Assembly: GCA_004555865.1 (NCBI GenBank)
Contig: SFJO01000028.1
Span: 1 to 11,585 of the forward strand
Direction: 5' to 3'
DNA length: 11,585 nt
From: Oscillospiraceae bacterium
GTDB taxonomy: Bacteria; Bacillota; Clostridia; Oscillospirales; Ruminococcaceae
Under the pieces are notes generated by a model. That model did not search any database. It was not told where the DNA came from and was given only the letters and a program-made list of their open reading frames with translations. The position numbers and the translations under genes were made by a program. Shown in pieces: positions 11,530-11,585 of the stretch (positions within the stretch are counted from its first letter, which is position 1; each line of letters opens with the position of its first letter).

Positions 11530-11585
11530 TGGTGCACTCTCAGGGACTCGAACCCTGGGCCCGCTGATTAAGAGTCAGCTGCTCT
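11530..11585 (-). tRNA. tRNA-Lys (anticodon CUU), 5' part outside the window
   Basis: The minus strand reads from the D-arm end AGAGCA through the anticodon arm GCTGA-CTCTTAA-TCAGC. The loop is CTCTTAA, so the anticodon is CTT, for the Lys codon AAG. The T-arm CAGGG-TTCGAGT-CCCTG, the acceptor strand AGAGTGC, the discriminator A and an encoded CCA (11530-11532) follow. About 20 bases of the 5' end (acceptor strand and D-arm) are missing at the window edge. tRNA-Lys 3' ends are frequent integration sites, and phage-derived genes lie next to this one. Confidence 0.93.

Overview
The window reads as a chromosomal segment of a GC-rich, low-copy-plasmid-free-looking Firmicute, most likely an Oscillospiraceae/Ruminococcaceae gut anaerobe (Faecalibacterium, Subdoligranulum or Gemmiger type). 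The reasons are strong AGGAGG ribosome binding sites, TTGACA/TATAAT promoters in a GC-rich background, clostridial gene families (FeoB with a separate FeoB-associated Cys-rich peptide, a flavodoxin-ferredoxin fusion, YitT) and a Lys(CUU) tRNA with an encoded CCA end. The genus is an inference, not a demonstration.

Positions 1-4080 hold a minus-strand ferrous iron uptake operon. From a TTGACA-17-TAAACT promoter at 3921-3949 the order is feoA, feoA, feoB, a 55-residue FeoB-associated Cys-rich membrane peptide and a short DtxR/MntR-type metalloregulator. GGTTAG-N6-CTAACC type boxes lie at the main promoter and again upstream of feoB, so the regulator encoded at the end of the operon probably controls it. 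Two very stable hairpins flank the regulator gene. A further minus-strand gene with its own promoter begins at the left edge.

Positions 4041-5630 hold a divergent pair: a minus-strand flavodoxin/2x[4Fe-4S] protein and a plus-strand MarR regulator. Their promoters share one overlapping -35 region, and each carries a GTTAAG-N3-CTTA(A)C box at its start point. Next comes a truncated minus-strand sortase (5691-5981), then on the plus strand a YitT-family membrane protein and an alkylation-repair pair (AlkA-like glycosylase and O6-alkylguanine-DNA methyltransferase) closed by a strong terminator at 8589-8626.

Positions 8627 to about 11480 look like a mobile-element remnant lying against the 3' end of a tRNA-Lys gene. 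A poorly coding, AT-richer stretch leads to an HK97-type phage portal gene that has no terminase, protease or capsid neighbours. The portal carries an extra C-terminal module: an RDEKGRFA motif, a run of seven glycines and a ~70-residue domain resembling small phage-borne RNase-like toxins. A small, very acidic protein gene, a candidate immunity protein, follows after 6 bases. Tandemly duplicated hairpin terminators, a decayed small gene and an 11-bp tandem repeat close the island. This portal-toxin/immunity cassette is the most interesting part of the window.
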